Shown piece after piece: positions 34,792 to 43,833 of a DNA stretch of 64,000 nt. Numbering within the stretch: position 1 is the first letter of the stretch; each line of letters begins with the position of its first letter. Below the pieces are notes generated by a model that searched no databases, had not been told where the DNA came from, and saw nothing but the letters and a program-made list of their open reading frames with translations. Made by a program: the position numbers and the translations under genes. Source of the DNA: Cognatishimia activa (lineage in GTDB: Bacteria > Pseudomonadota > Alphaproteobacteria > Rhodobacterales > Rhodobacteraceae); NCBI RefSeq assembly GCF_026016445.1, contig NZ_CP096147.1, positions 1,462,501 to 1,526,500 of the forward strand. Reading direction: 5' to 3'.

Positions 34792-35391
34792 ATGCGCGTT
34801 GCGGCTGCACTTGTGTTTATCCCCTCATTTTTGATGTCAGCATGTTCGCTGGGAACGCCTTATGTCGATGGATATAATGAGAAAAACAGCTCTCACAGCC
34901 TACCCTTCGTTGCTGAACTGAACGCATCCACAGCCACAGCGCTGACAACGACGCCAACGGAAAGCTCTGCCAGCATGGAGGGGACGTTCTACGTCACCTC
35001 AACAAGTTTCCGAAATGTCCACGGCATCGCAGGTCAGATCGACATGGAAGCCAATTTCGCGGCCGGTACTGTCAGCGGTAAGATGACAGAGTTTGTCGAA
35101 GTTCAACCGACTTCGACCTCCACCCGCCTGATCGGCAAAGATATGTTTGGCGAAATCAACTACGCAGGCACGATCAATATCGGAACCGGCTCTGGGGATG
35201 ATATCTCAGCAACGGGTTCTGGGCGGATGCGGACCACAAACGGAACCACCTACTCGACCACAACGACCATGAATGGTGATTTCTATCGTCGCCCAAGCTC
35301 TGCATTGGCAGCAGCGGGCGGGATCACAATGACCGGCAATCCGGGCGCGACCGCAGAAACAGGCACGGGCTCATATTTCGTGACAGAATAA
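34792..35391 (+). CDS. predicted surface lipoprotein, candidate Slam substrate
   Basis: About 199 residues from MRVAAALVFIPSFLMSACSLGTP; the signal ends in a lipobox-like MSAC, so Cys would be lipidated. The mature part is Ser/Thr/Gly-rich and beta-strand-rich. It has repeated G-x-x-x-G turns (HGIAGQIDMEANFAAGTVSGKM, then FGEINYAGTINIGTGSGDDISATGSG), like the small beta-barrel of TbpB-type proteins exported by Slam. It lies two bases before the Slam-like gene. No metal or haem ligand motif can be identified, so the cargo's role is open. Confidence 0.75.
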   Translation: MRVAAALVFIPSFLMSACSLGTPYVDGYNEKNSSHSLPFVAELNASTATALTTTPTESSASMEGTFYVTSTSFRNVHGIAGQIDMEANFAAGTVSGKMTEFVEVQPTSTSTRLIGKDMFGEINYAGTINIGTGSGDDISATGSGRMRTTNGTTYSTTTTMNGDFYRRPSSALAAAGGITMTGNPGATAETGTGSYFVTE

Positions 35392-35393
35392 TC

Positions 35394-36548
35394 ATGAGCG
35401 CGGGCACCAATGTGTCTATTCACCTGAATACGATCGCCGCTCTACGCAAAGTATCCCTTTGTCTTGGTGCTTTCTTTTTCGCCTCCCCACTTTGCGCGAT
35501 GGATCAGGGTTTGGTGTCTCAGCATATTCAGCTGGCACAGGACGACCTCGGAAGCGGTAAGTGGGAAAGGTCCCTCGCCCGTTTTCGCTGGCTATTGCTG
35601 GAAAGCGATCCTGATCCCCAGCACATGGTTGCCTATCAAAACACCATCGCATCGATCACTGCTGAACATCCGCTCCGCTTTGGCGTCAGCGGAGCAATTT
35701 TGCCATCTTCAAACATTGCGAAGGCCAGCAATCACTCGGTGTTTTCGACCGAATTTGGTGATTTTTACATCGACTCCTCAGAAGACCGAAAAAGCGGCAT
35801 CGGATTGCAGCTTGGCGTCTCTGCCACCTACAGCGTTCCCTATGCGCGCGGCAGAAGTGTGTTTGTCACCGGAGCGAGCTCGGCCAGTCACTTCAAGCAA
35901 AAAGACCTTCAGGTCGCCCAGGCGGGCATCTCGATTGGGCATGAATGGCTCTCTGCTGGTCGGCAATTTCGTGTAACGCTGTCGCACAATGCCTTTGCCT
36001 ACCGCGAAATCGAAGGCCGAGATGACCCTGATTTTGCCTCTGACGCTCTGTCATTTGATAGCTACCATCGCATTAACCCCAATTTTTCGGTGCGCGGTCA
36101 GATCGCCCTCCAGGACGCAAACTATGCCGAACGGGACTACAATGACGGTCTGCACAAATCCATTTCGATCACGCCAAAAATTGATCTGAACACGCAGAAC
36201 GCTCTTTCGATCAAAATAGGGCTGCAAGATGTGGATATCGACGCCAAACACCTCTCGTTCTCAGGAAAATCCATCGGGCTATTCTGGGATCGAACCGAAC
36301 AAAACGGCATACGTTGGGGTCTTGGCATCGAGCAACATTGGCGCGAATTTGACAGCCGCTTCCCGGCCCTGAGCTACAATCGAGCAGATCATGTCACAGA
36401 TCTTGTTTTGAGCGTCTCTCATCCACGGATCAAAATCAAAGACATGACACCACGGCTGCGCTGCACCCTGCGCGATCATGGTTCCAATGTTGCGCTTTAT
36501 GATTACAAATCAACAGATTGCAGCGTTTCTCTGAACTACCAGTTCTGA
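35394..36548 (+). CDS. Slam-like outer-membrane translocator (DUF560, type XI secretion)
   Basis: 384 residues. A signal peptide (VSLCLGAFFFASPLCA) precedes a short TPR-like part (LVSQHIQLAQDDLGSGKWERSLARFRWLLLESDPDPQ). A long beta-barrel follows that ends in Tyr-Gln-Phe, as outer-membrane proteins do. Strand-like stretches such as RKSGIGLQLGVSATYSVPYARG and GLFWDRTEQNGIRWGLGIEQHWREF match the Slam barrel. Slam proteins move lipoproteins or haemophores to the cell surface. The TPR part is short compared with the best-known Slams. Pairing with the adjacent lipoprotein is the strongest context evidence. Confidence 0.8.
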   Translation: MSAGTNVSIHLNTIAALRKVSLCLGAFFFASPLCAMDQGLVSQHIQLAQDDLGSGKWERSLARFRWLLLESDPDPQHMVAYQNTIASITAEHPLRFGVSGAILPSSNIAKASNHSVFSTEFGDFYIDSSEDRKSGIGLQLGVSATYSVPYARGRSVFVTGASSASHFKQKDLQVAQAGISIGHEWLSAGRQFRVTLSHNAFAYREIEGRDDPDFASDALSFDSYHRINPNFSVRGQIALQDANYAERDYNDGLHKSISITPKIDLNTQNALSIKIGLQDVDIDAKHLSFSGKSIGLFWDRTEQNGIRWGLGIEQHWREFDSRFPALSYNRADHVTDLVLSVSHPRIKIKDMTPRLRCTLRDHGSNVALYDYKSTDCSVSLNYQF

Positions 36549-36581
36549 GTTATTAGAAGGTTTCAAACTGAGGAAAAGTGG

Positions 36582-36663
36582 TGCGGGTGAAGGGACTTGA
36601 ACCCCCACGCCTTGCGGCGCCAGAACCTAAATCTGGTGCGTCTACCAATTCCGCCACACCCGC
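36582..36663 (-). tRNA. tRNA-Leu (anticodon UAG)
   Basis: On the minus strand the acceptor arms GCGGGTG/CACCCGC pair, the anticodon arm reads CCAGA-TTTAGGT-TCTGG with anticodon TAG, and a class II variable arm (GCCGCAAGGCG) and GGTTCAAGTCC T-arm follow. CCA is not encoded. The gene stands alone between the Slam gene and the NAD(P)HX repair gene. Confidence 0.95.
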
Positions 36664-36745
36664 ATCCGGTTGAAACGACTCTCTTGCCGTTTCGTCCGGC
36701 GTTCCTAGCAAAGGTCTGAGCGGGATGTAAGAGGAAAAATGCAGC

Positions 36746-38506
36746 TTAAAGCCCAAGATCGCGAAAGACTGCTGGAAGCTGTTCTGGAATGTCTTCAGCA
36801 ATCAACGCCGGTCCAAATTTCAGTGCACACTCCACATGCAGCCAGGCCGCCGTTTCTGCGGCCTGCATTGGTTCAAATCCACGTGCAAGGAGCCCTGTGA
36901 TAAACCCGGTCAAGACGTCGCCCGATCCGGCGGTCGCAAGCCAAGGGGCTGAACGTTCATAAAGTGCAGAATGAATGGAACATCTTCCCTCAGGATCCGC
37001 GATCACGGTTGCCGCGCCTTTGAAGAGCACAACACACCCTGCCCGCTTCGCAGCCTCGCGGGTTGCATCGACTTTAGAATAGGCTGGGCCTTTCGTGGGG
37101 ACCTCATTCAATTTCTCGGAAATATCCGGGAACAGCCTCGCGAACTCGCCTCCGTGAGGAGTGAGAATGCATTCGTTGTGTAGCATCTCAAACAAGGCAT
37201 CTGGCTCATCTACGAAGGCTGATAGTGCATCAGCGTCTAAAACCGTTGCCCGCGCCTGTTTCAAGGCTGCACTTACCAAAGGCTTTGCCCGATCAAGACC
37301 TAATGCGGGTCCAATGCAAAGTGCGTTGATGCGTTTGTCATCGAGCGCTTCTTCAAGCGCGGAAGCATCTTCGATCTCTTTCAGCATGATTGCAGTCAGC
37401 TGTGCCGCTGCTTCCCGAAGCGCTTCATCTGTAACACCAAGAGTGACAAGACCAGCACCAATACGCAGCGCGCCTCGGGCCGCCAACCGTGCTGCGCCTG
37501 TTTTACCGGTGGAGCCTGATAAGATTAGAGCGTGACCGTGAATGAATTTGTTGAACTGTGCAGCCTTTCCAATTGAAACTTTGGGTTCAGTTATTAGATT
37601 CACTTTTCTCGCTACCCGCTTGCCAACCGTCAAATTTCTTTGGCTTGGCGAGCTATCAAAATCTGACAAACTCGCCTCTTTGCCCGTCACAAGCCCGATA
37701 TTTTTGACTACGAGCCTTCCCGAAGGCCAATCGTTATCACCTAGAAAGTGCCCAAGTTTTCCGCGATGAAAACTGACAATAAGGTCAGCCGGAAATCTAC
37801 CTTCCCAAATTGAACCTTCCACGTCTCGTCCATCCGAAACCTGAAGGTACATATCACTGAGAAAGTCTGAATCAATTGCGAAACTTCTGCCACTATCGCT
37901 GCAAACTCCAGTGGGAATATCCACGGCGACAAACCTGCTTCCAAAGTCCCAATAATGTGTTTGTGCCAAGTCCTCAAAAAACAGCAATGCCTCAGACGAA
38001 CGGGTTAATCCGGTTCCAAATAAAGCGTCTATGAATAACTCCGGCGGCACATCCTTACGAAACAGGTTCCAAAGTAGCTTCTGTGCAACAACATCCAGCA
38101 CAGGGAACGAAAGCTGTGATGCGTCGCCAACTTCCATCCAGCGCTCAAAATTCACCCGCGCATCTGGTGGCAGCTTCTCAGCATCCCCATACAGAAACAC
38201 CTCTACCGCCCAACCCCGCTCCGAAAGCAATCGCGCCACAACAAACCCGTCACCGCCATTGTTGCCCGGACCACAAAGCACCACTGCCCTTTTCTGTTTG
38301 GCAGAAATACCTTGGGGTGAGGCCTCTGGCCGAGGAGCAGCGCCCCTCTCACCCGCGTTGTCATCCAGCTCCGGCCATTCCTCAAAAATGGCCTCCACCA
38401 CCCCCTGCCCGGCGCGCTCCATCAGTTCCAATCCGGTCACTTCACCGGAATCAATTGCCGCTTGTTCAATGGCGCGCATTTGGGCAGCAGTCAGGAGTTC
38501 GGTCAT
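36746..38506 (-). CDS. nnr: bifunctional NAD(P)H-hydrate epimerase/ADP-dependent dehydratase
   Basis: 586 residues. The epimerase half has MRAIEQAAIDSGEVTGLELMERAGQGV, VVLCGPGNNGGDGFVVARLL and FVAVDIPTGVCSDSG. The dehydratase half has ILSGSTGKTGAARLAARGALRIGAGLVTLG, CILTPHGGEFARLF and ATAGSGDVLTGFITGLLARG, all normal. The protein is longer than usual. One cause is a stretch at residues 53-73 (ERGAAPRPEASPQGISAKQKR) that is encoded by a dispersed repeat inserted in frame. The enzyme repairs hydrated NAD(P)H. Reading frame and motifs are intact, so it should be active. Confidence 0.94.
   Translation of the reverse strand: MTELLTAAQMRAIEQAAIDSGEVTGLELMERAGQGVVEAIFEEWPELDDNAGERGAAPRPEASPQGISAKQKRAVVLCGPGNNGGDGFVVARLLSERGWAVEVFLYGDAEKLPPDARVNFERWMEVGDASQLSFPVLDVVAQKLLWNLFRKDVPPELFIDALFGTGLTRSSEALLFFEDLAQTHYWDFGSRFVAVDIPTGVCSDSGRSFAIDSDFLSDMYLQVSDGRDVEGSIWEGRFPADLIVSFHRGKLGHFLGDNDWPSGRLVVKNIGLVTGKEASLSDFDSSPSQRNLTVGKRVARKVNLITEPKVSIGKAAQFNKFIHGHALILSGSTGKTGAARLAARGALRIGAGLVTLGVTDEALREAAAQLTAIMLKEIEDASALEEALDDKRINALCIGPALGLDRAKPLVSAALKQARATVLDADALSAFVDEPDALFEMLHNECILTPHGGEFARLFPDISEKLNEVPTKGPAYSKVDATREAAKRAGCVVLFKGAATVIADPEGRCSIHSALYERSAPWLATAGSGDVLTGFITGLLARGFEPMQAAETAAWLHVECALKFGPALIAEDIPEQLPAVFRDLGL
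38288..38346 (-). repeat. dispersed GGGGCG...CACCCC...GTATTT repeat, copy inside nnr coding sequence
   Basis: Read on the minus strand it begins GGGGCGCTGCTCCTCGG, continues through CTCACCCCAAGGTATTTC and ends in CAGAAAAGG. The same pattern occurs at 43361-43419. Elements of this kind are common between genes in Rhodobacterales. Here it contributes 20-odd in-frame codons to nnr. Confidence 0.65.
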
Positions 38507-38595
38507 CTATTCACCTAATGCGATTCAATTCAGCACAATTTGACGGCAAATTGCCTATTTTTTAAGCATCACTTGCAATTCCCCTACGCAGGTAG

Positions 38596-39018
<423 letters not shown>

Positions 39019-39069
39019 TTTCAAAATCACAAACCCACACCATTATCTGTAACCGAAAGGGATAAGAGA

Positions 39070-40476
39070 ATGAGCGCAGACGCAGTTCTCAAGCTGATCA
39101 AGGACGAAGAAGCGGCATATGTCGACATTCGTTTCACTGATACACGCGGCAAACTTCAGCACGTAACAGTAGACGTCGACCTGGTCGACGAAGACTTCCT
39201 GGAAGAAGGCTTCATGTTCGACGGTTCCTCCATCGCGGGCTGGAAATCCATCGAAAACTCCGACATGAAACTGATCCCAGACACAACGTCTGCTTATGTG
39301 GATCCGTTCTACGCGGAAAAAACAATCTGCATCCACTGTTCCATCGTTGAGCCTGACACAGGTGAAGCATATGAGCGTGACCCACGTTCCACAGCGCAGA
39401 AAGCAGAAGCATACCTGAAGTCTTCCGGCATCGGTGACGCGGCTTACATGGGCCCAGAAGCAGAATTCTTCCTGTTTGACGACGTGCGCTTCTCCAACTC
39501 CATCAACAAAGTATCCTACGAAGTTGATGCACAGGATGCGTCCTGGAACACCGACACAGAATACGAAATGGGCAACACCGGTCACCGTCCAGGTGTCAAA
39601 GGTGGTTACTTCCCAGTAAACCCAATCGACGATGCACAAGACATTCGTTCCGAGATGCTTTCCACCATGAAGCGTCTGGGCATGAAAGTGGACAAGCACC
39701 ACCACGAGGTTGCGTCCTGTCAGCACGAGCTGGGCCTGATCTTTGACAGCCTGACCAAACAAGCGGACGAGCTGCAGAAGTACAAGTACGTGATCCACAA
39801 CGTGGCACAGTCTTACGGCAAATCTGCAACCTTCATGCCAAAGCCAATCGCAGGCGACAACGGCACAGGTATGCACGTGAACATGTCCATCTGGAAAGAT
39901 GGTAAGCCACTGTTCGCTGGTGACAAATATGCGGATCTGTCTCAGGAAGCTCTGTACTTCATCGGTGGTGTTCTGAAGCACGCGAAAGCGCTGAACGCCT
40001 TCACAAACCCATCCACCAACTCTTACAAGCGCCTGATCCCAGGCTTCGAAGCTCCAGTTCTGCGCGCATATTCTGCACGCAACCGCTCTGGCTGTGTTCG
40101 TATCCCTTGGACAGAATCTCCAAAAGCGAAGCGCGTTGAAGCTCGTTTCCCTGATCCATCTTCCAACCCATACCTGTGCTTCGCAGCACTGCTGATGGCT
40201 GGTCTGGACGGCATCACAAACAAGATCGATCCGGGCGAAGCCATGGACAAGAACCTCTACGACCTGCCTGCGGAAGAACTCGCAGACATCCCAACAGTCT
40301 GTGGTTCCCTGCGCGAAGCTCTGGACGAGCTGCAGAAAGACATGGACTTCCTGCTGGCTGGTGACGTCTTCACCAAAGACCAGATCGAGGGCTACATCGA
40401 GCTTAAGATGGAAGAAGTTGAACTGTACGAGCACACCCCACACCCAGTGGAATTCGGCCTGTACTACAGCTGCTAA
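39070..40476 (+). CDS. glnA: glutamine synthetase type I
   Basis: 468 residues. Signatures are [19 protein letters not shown], the metal site [15 protein letters not shown], and [21 protein letters not shown]. The adenylylated Tyr lies in [10 protein letters not shown] (about residue 397). It makes glutamine from glutamate and ammonia. It is cotranscribed with glnB and ends at a strong terminator. Long open frames on the opposite strand reflect its codon regularity and are not genes. Confidence 0.98.
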   Translation: MSADAVLKLIKDEEAAYVDIRFTDTRGKLQHVTVDVDLVDEDFLEEGFMFDGSSIAGWKSIENSDMKLIPDTTSAYVDPFYAEKTICIHCSIVEPDTGEAYERDPRSTAQKAEAYLKSSGIGDAAYMGPEAEFFLFDDVRFSNSINKVSYEVDAQDASWNTDTEYEMGNTGHRPGVKGGYFPVNPIDDAQDIRSEMLSTMKRLGMKVDKHHHEVASCQHELGLIFDSLTKQADELQKYKYVIHNVAQSYGKSATFMPKPIAGDNGTGMHVNMSIWKDGKPLFAGDKYADLSQEALYFIGGVLKHAKALNAFTNPSTNSYKRLIPGFEAPVLRAYSARNRSGCVRIPWTESPKAKRVEARFPDPSSNPYLCFAALLMAGLDGITNKIDPGEAMDKNLYDLPAEELADIPTVCGSLREALDELQKDMDFLLAGDVFTKDQIEGYIELKMEEVELYEHTPHPVEFGLYYSC

Positions 40477-40497
40477 TCTTAGCGATAAGACCTACGG

Positions 40498-40526
40498 AAA
40501 AGGCGCTCTTTGGGGCGCCTTTTTTG
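40498..40526 (+). terminator. intrinsic terminator of glnBA
   Basis: Stem AGGCGC/GCGCCT (40501-40506 with 40515-40520), flanked by AAA and six T, 22 bp after the glnA stop. Confidence 0.9.
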
Positions 40527-40624
40527 TTGCCCGATTTTTTTAGAGCATGTCTTTGTCATATAAATTTCATTTGCCAAAAGGGAAAAATCCAGAGATCGTC
40601 TGCCGGTTTTATAGAAGCTTTCCG

Positions 40625-41800
40625 ATGACCAACCGATCTGCCCTTCCGTTTTTACTGCTGCTTTTTACCAACACGCTCTGTAATTCGATGATCGTACCTT
40701 ACATGGGGTTTTTCATCGTCGAGGGACTTGGAAAACCGCCTTGGATTATGAGCGTCTATGCCTTGATTGGCATTTCGCTTACGATTGTGATGAACCGTCA
40801 AATAGGCAAACGGTTGGATGCTGGCCATCGAGTATTTCCATTGGTGGGCGTTGCTGCCGCAGGATTTGCTTTAGCGACTTTAAGCCTTGCATTGTTCCCG
40901 ATATTCCCTGTGGTCATGACGCTTGGGGTTCTCGGATTTGCGATTTCCTCTAGCGCTGTATCCACAATGTTCACCTTTGGTCGCGCCTTTGCCAGTGAAC
41001 GCGGATTTGACGCAACGCGGTTCAATTCTTTTATGCGCGCCACAACTTCGACCGGGTGGATGATCGGACCTGCGGTCTCCTTTATGGTCGCTGATCAAAT
41101 CGATGAAACAGCGGTGTTTAAAGTGGCCTTCGCCCTAGTTGTGGTTTGGGTCGGTTTGTGGCTGCGCATTGTTCCGCGAGATATGAATGCGCTTGGTAAA
41201 GACAATCTAGGCGAAGACCATCAAACAGGCCGCAACTTCGGGCTCTGGTTGGCAATCTGTGTCTGCTTCTCACTGTCTCTCGCACATTCGATGACATTTC
41301 AGGCCCTACCTTTGTTCTTTGTGCAGGAAGTCGGCCTACCCACCTACGCCCCCGGCACACATTTTAGTATTAAAACCTTTGTCGAAATTTTCGCTATTCT
41401 TTCAACGCCTTGGTTGATTCAAAAGTTCGGGATGCGAAACACGCTAATGGCAACTGTGGCATTAGGAGCGATCACAATTCAATTGTTGGCAGCCGTTACG
41501 ACTTTCCCGCAGATGATCTTAGGCGCAGCTTTGGAAGGGCTTTACTACGGCCTTTACGCGAACCTCTCGATCAGCTTTGTGCAGAGCTTTGCAGGTGGAC
41601 GGGTTGGACATGCAACGGCCATGTATTGGAATGCGATTATGGGTACAGGTATTCTCGCCGGTCCGCTGGTGGGAGGGATTGCACAATTGCATAGCTTTCA
41701 TCTTGCTGTTCAGGTCGCGAGCATATGGGCAGTTGTGTCTCTTATTGTACTGCTATTGTCGCGCGGCCGAGGGCCCTCAGAAGTGCAATCAACGACATGA
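40625..41800 (+). CDS. MFS transporter, SetA-like
   Basis: About 391 residues from MTNRSALPFLLLLFTNTLCNSMIVPYMGFFIV. About twelve hydrophobic segments are present. The arrangement is of the sugar-efflux SetA/SotB kind: RQIGKRLDAGHR in the loop after TM2, then FMRATTSTGWMIGPAVSFM. The substrate is unknown. The start given is the first with good similarity; an upstream in-frame ATG at 40547 would run through the region just after the terminator. Confidence 0.82.
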   Translation: MTNRSALPFLLLLFTNTLCNSMIVPYMGFFIVEGLGKPPWIMSVYALIGISLTIVMNRQIGKRLDAGHRVFPLVGVAAAGFALATLSLALFPIFPVVMTLGVLGFAISSSAVSTMFTFGRAFASERGFDATRFNSFMRATTSTGWMIGPAVSFMVADQIDETAVFKVAFALVVVWVGLWLRIVPRDMNALGKDNLGEDHQTGRNFGLWLAICVCFSLSLAHSMTFQALPLFFVQEVGLPTYAPGTHFSIKTFVEIFAILSTPWLIQKFGMRNTLMATVALGAITIQLLAAVTTFPQMILGAALEGLYYGLYANLSISFVQSFAGGRVGHATAMYWNAIMGTGILAGPLVGGIAQLHSFHLAVQVASIWAVVSLIVLLLSRGRGPSEVQSTT

Positions 41801-41949
41801 GCGATACCAAGTTGGCGAAGCTTGACGATTGGAAGGTCGAATTAAGACTCTATCACCCCAGCTTTATCTTCTATTTCGGCAGCAGCCTCTTTGAAACAGG
41901 CAACACTCAAGGTTTAAAAACTTTTTATTATCAGAAAGATATCAACTAA
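41797..41949 (+). CDS. 50-codon open frame overlapping the MFS gene, uncertain
   Basis: The ATG overlaps the stop of the transporter gene (ATGA), which usually marks translational coupling. The product MSDTKLAKLDDWKVELRLYH... has no family that I know, and the C-terminal part (FKIFYYQKDIN-like) is AT-rich. It may be a small protein, a decayed remnant or chance. Confidence 0.3.
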   Translation: MSDTKLAKLDDWKVELRLYHPSFIFYFGSSLFETGNTQGLKTFYYQKDIN

Positions 41950-42142
41950 TTTTCATTCAGTAATAGTCAGCTAAATAGTCAAAATTACACAATCGGGACA
42001 ATCCTGTTGCGATCCCCACAAATCGAAAGTTGCATCGTCCTCACCCTCTCTCACCATCCCGTGACATCCTCGTAACCTCTCTTGGGTTTTTCTGCGCCAT
42101 GTCCCAAATTGGCTGGGTATTGGCGAAAGGACCCCTTCGAGC

Positions 42143-43360
42143 ATGACAACCGAACGCATCACCTTCACCGGCCACAGCGGCGAGAAGCTGGCGGCGCGGC
42201 TTGACCTGCCGGATGGCCCACATCTGGCCACTGTGCTGTTTGCGCATTGCTTTACCTGTTCAAAAGACATCCCTGCCGCGCGTCGGATTGCCGGTCGTTT
42301 GGCCGCGATGGGCCTAGCCGTGCTGCGCTTTGACTTTACTGGCCTTGGCCACTCAGAAGGCGAGTTTTCAAACACCACCTTCACTTCCAACGTTTCTGAT
42401 CTGCACGCGGCAGCAGCTTATTTGGCCGATCGTGGGATGGCACCGGATATGCTGATCGGGCATTCCCTTGGTGGTGCGGCGGTCCTGCGCGCTGCAGGTG
42501 ATCTGCCAAGCGTGCGCGCCGTTGCAACCCTTGGCGCGCCCTTTGATCCTGAGCATGTGACCCATAACTTTGACAGCGCGCTTGAAACAATCGGCAGCGA
42601 TGGGCAGGCCAAAGTTTGTCTCGGTGGTCGTCCCTTCACGATCCGCAAGGAATTTGTCGAGGATATCTCTGCCCAAAATCTTGCACCGGCCATCAACGAT
42701 CTGCGCCGCGCGCTCTTGATCTTACATGCGCCACTGGATGACGTCGTGGATATCGAAAACGCTGCGCAGATTTTCAGTGCCGCGAAACATCCTAAGAGCT
42801 TTGTCACTCTGGATGATGCCGATCACCTGATCAGCCGCCCTGAGGATGCGGAATATGCTGCCGAAGTTATTGCGGCCTGGGCGGCACGCTATATGCATCT
42901 TGCACCACCTGCCCCGCCGATTGGTGCGCCGGAAGGCGTTGTCCGGGTCTCAGAGGCGGACGCAAATGGGTTCCTGCAAGACGTGAACTCTGGCCCCTTC
43001 CATCACACTCTGGCGGATGAACCGCTGGCCTATGGCGGCACCAACAAAGGCATGACACCCTATGGGTTCCTGTCCTCAGGTCTGGGCGCCTGTACCTCGA
43101 TGACGATCCGCATGTATGCCCGCCGCAAAGGCTGGCCGCTGGATCATGTCTGGGTCGATGTCTGCCACAATAAGGTGCATGCGCAGGATGCGGGTACGCG
43201 TTCTGGCGAGCGGATCGATAGTTTCAAACGGGTGATCCATCTGACCGGAGCACTGGATGCTGAGCAGAGAGTGCGGCTTTTGGAAATCGCCGACAAATGC
43301 CCGGTGCATCGCACGCTTGAGAAATCAAGTGAGGTGATTACGGAACTGGCAGAGGATTAA
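42143..43360 (+). CDS. alpha/beta hydrolase-OsmC family fusion protein
   Basis: 405 residues. Residues 1-255 form an alpha/beta hydrolase: FDFTGLGHSEGEF, nucleophile Ser in LIGHSLGGAAV, acid in HAPLDDVVD and His in DADHLISR. Residues 265-405 form an OsmC-like domain with YGFLSSGLGACTSMTIRMYARRKGW (peroxidatic Cys) and LLEIADKCPVHRTLEKSSEVI (second Cys). OsmC reduces organic hydroperoxides. The same fusion occurs in many proteobacteria and may remove hydroperoxy esters; the exact substrate is unknown. Confidence 0.92.
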   Translation: MTTERITFTGHSGEKLAARLDLPDGPHLATVLFAHCFTCSKDIPAARRIAGRLAAMGLAVLRFDFTGLGHSEGEFSNTTFTSNVSDLHAAAAYLADRGMAPDMLIGHSLGGAAVLRAAGDLPSVRAVATLGAPFDPEHVTHNFDSALETIGSDGQAKVCLGGRPFTIRKEFVEDISAQNLAPAINDLRRALLILHAPLDDVVDIENAAQIFSAAKHPKSFVTLDDADHLISRPEDAEYAAEVIAAWAARYMHLAPPAPPIGAPEGVVRVSEADANGFLQDVNSGPFHHTLADEPLAYGGTNKGMTPYGFLSSGLGACTSMTIRMYARRKGWPLDHVWVDVCHNKVHAQDAGTRSGERIDSFKRVIHLTGALDAEQRVRLLEIADKCPVHRTLEKSSEVITELAED

Positions 43361-43419
43361 GGGGCGTTGCCCCTCTGCGCTGCGCGCATTCACCCCTGAG
43401 TATTTGTACAAAGGTGAAG
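43361..43419 (+). repeat. dispersed GGGGCG...CACCCC...GTATTT repeat, intergenic copy
   Basis: Starts one base after the hydrolase stop: GGGGCGTTGCCCCTC, then TTCACCCCTGAGTATTTG and AAAGGTGAAG. Same family as the copy inside nnr. It lies between convergent genes, the usual place for such elements. Confidence 0.65.
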
Positions 43420-43420
43420 C

Positions 43421-43756
43421 TTATGGCGTATTGATTGTGCCATCGGTTATGGCACCAGATGCTCCAATAAAGCGGAGATGGCCGGGTTTTTGCATCATGT
43501 CGTAGCACGTCCAATGGTCACTCGGCGGCCAGACGCTGCAATATTGATCGCCACGCACCTCCCATTGGCCGTAACTGGCACGACCGGCAACATATTCTGT
43601 CGATCCATCTTTAGAAAAACTCTGTGACGCTCTGGCATATTTAAGAGTCACACCACTCAGAGCGCCCTTGATCTCGTCGCCGGTCATTGCCGACCAGTCT
43701 TCTGCTGCGGCTGGTGCAGCCAAAGCCAATAAAAAAAGGGATATACGTGCGATCAT
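43421..43756 (-). CDS. small secreted protein of unknown function
   Basis: 111 residues with a signal peptide (MIARISLFLLALAAPAAAE). The mature part has WSAMTGDEIKGALSGVTLKYARASQSFSKDGSTEYVAGRASYGQWEVRGDQYCSVWPPSDHWTCYD, a pattern found in periplasmic alphaproteobacterial proteins without a known role. The two Cys may form a disulfide. It shares a 77-bp divergent region with purB. Confidence 0.75.
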   Translation of the reverse strand: MIARISLFLLALAAPAAAEDWSAMTGDEIKGALSGVTLKYARASQSFSKDGSTEYVAGRASYGQWEVRGDQYCSVWPPSDHWTCYDMMQKPGHLRFIGASGAITDGTINTP

Positions 43757-43833
43757 AGCCAATGTTGCCTTGTTCCAATGTGCCACGCAGTCTATACGAC
43801 GCGCGACATGCATTGAGAACACAAGGTTGTGAC

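Noticed and set aside
36746..38506. nnr as a pseudogene because of the inserted repeat
   Set aside because: The insertion keeps the frame, and all motifs of both domains remain.
39043..40443. 466-codon open frame antisense to glnA
   Set aside because: Lies fully opposite a certain gene with strongly regular codon use, has no family signature and an unnatural composition rich in Cys, Val and Phe.
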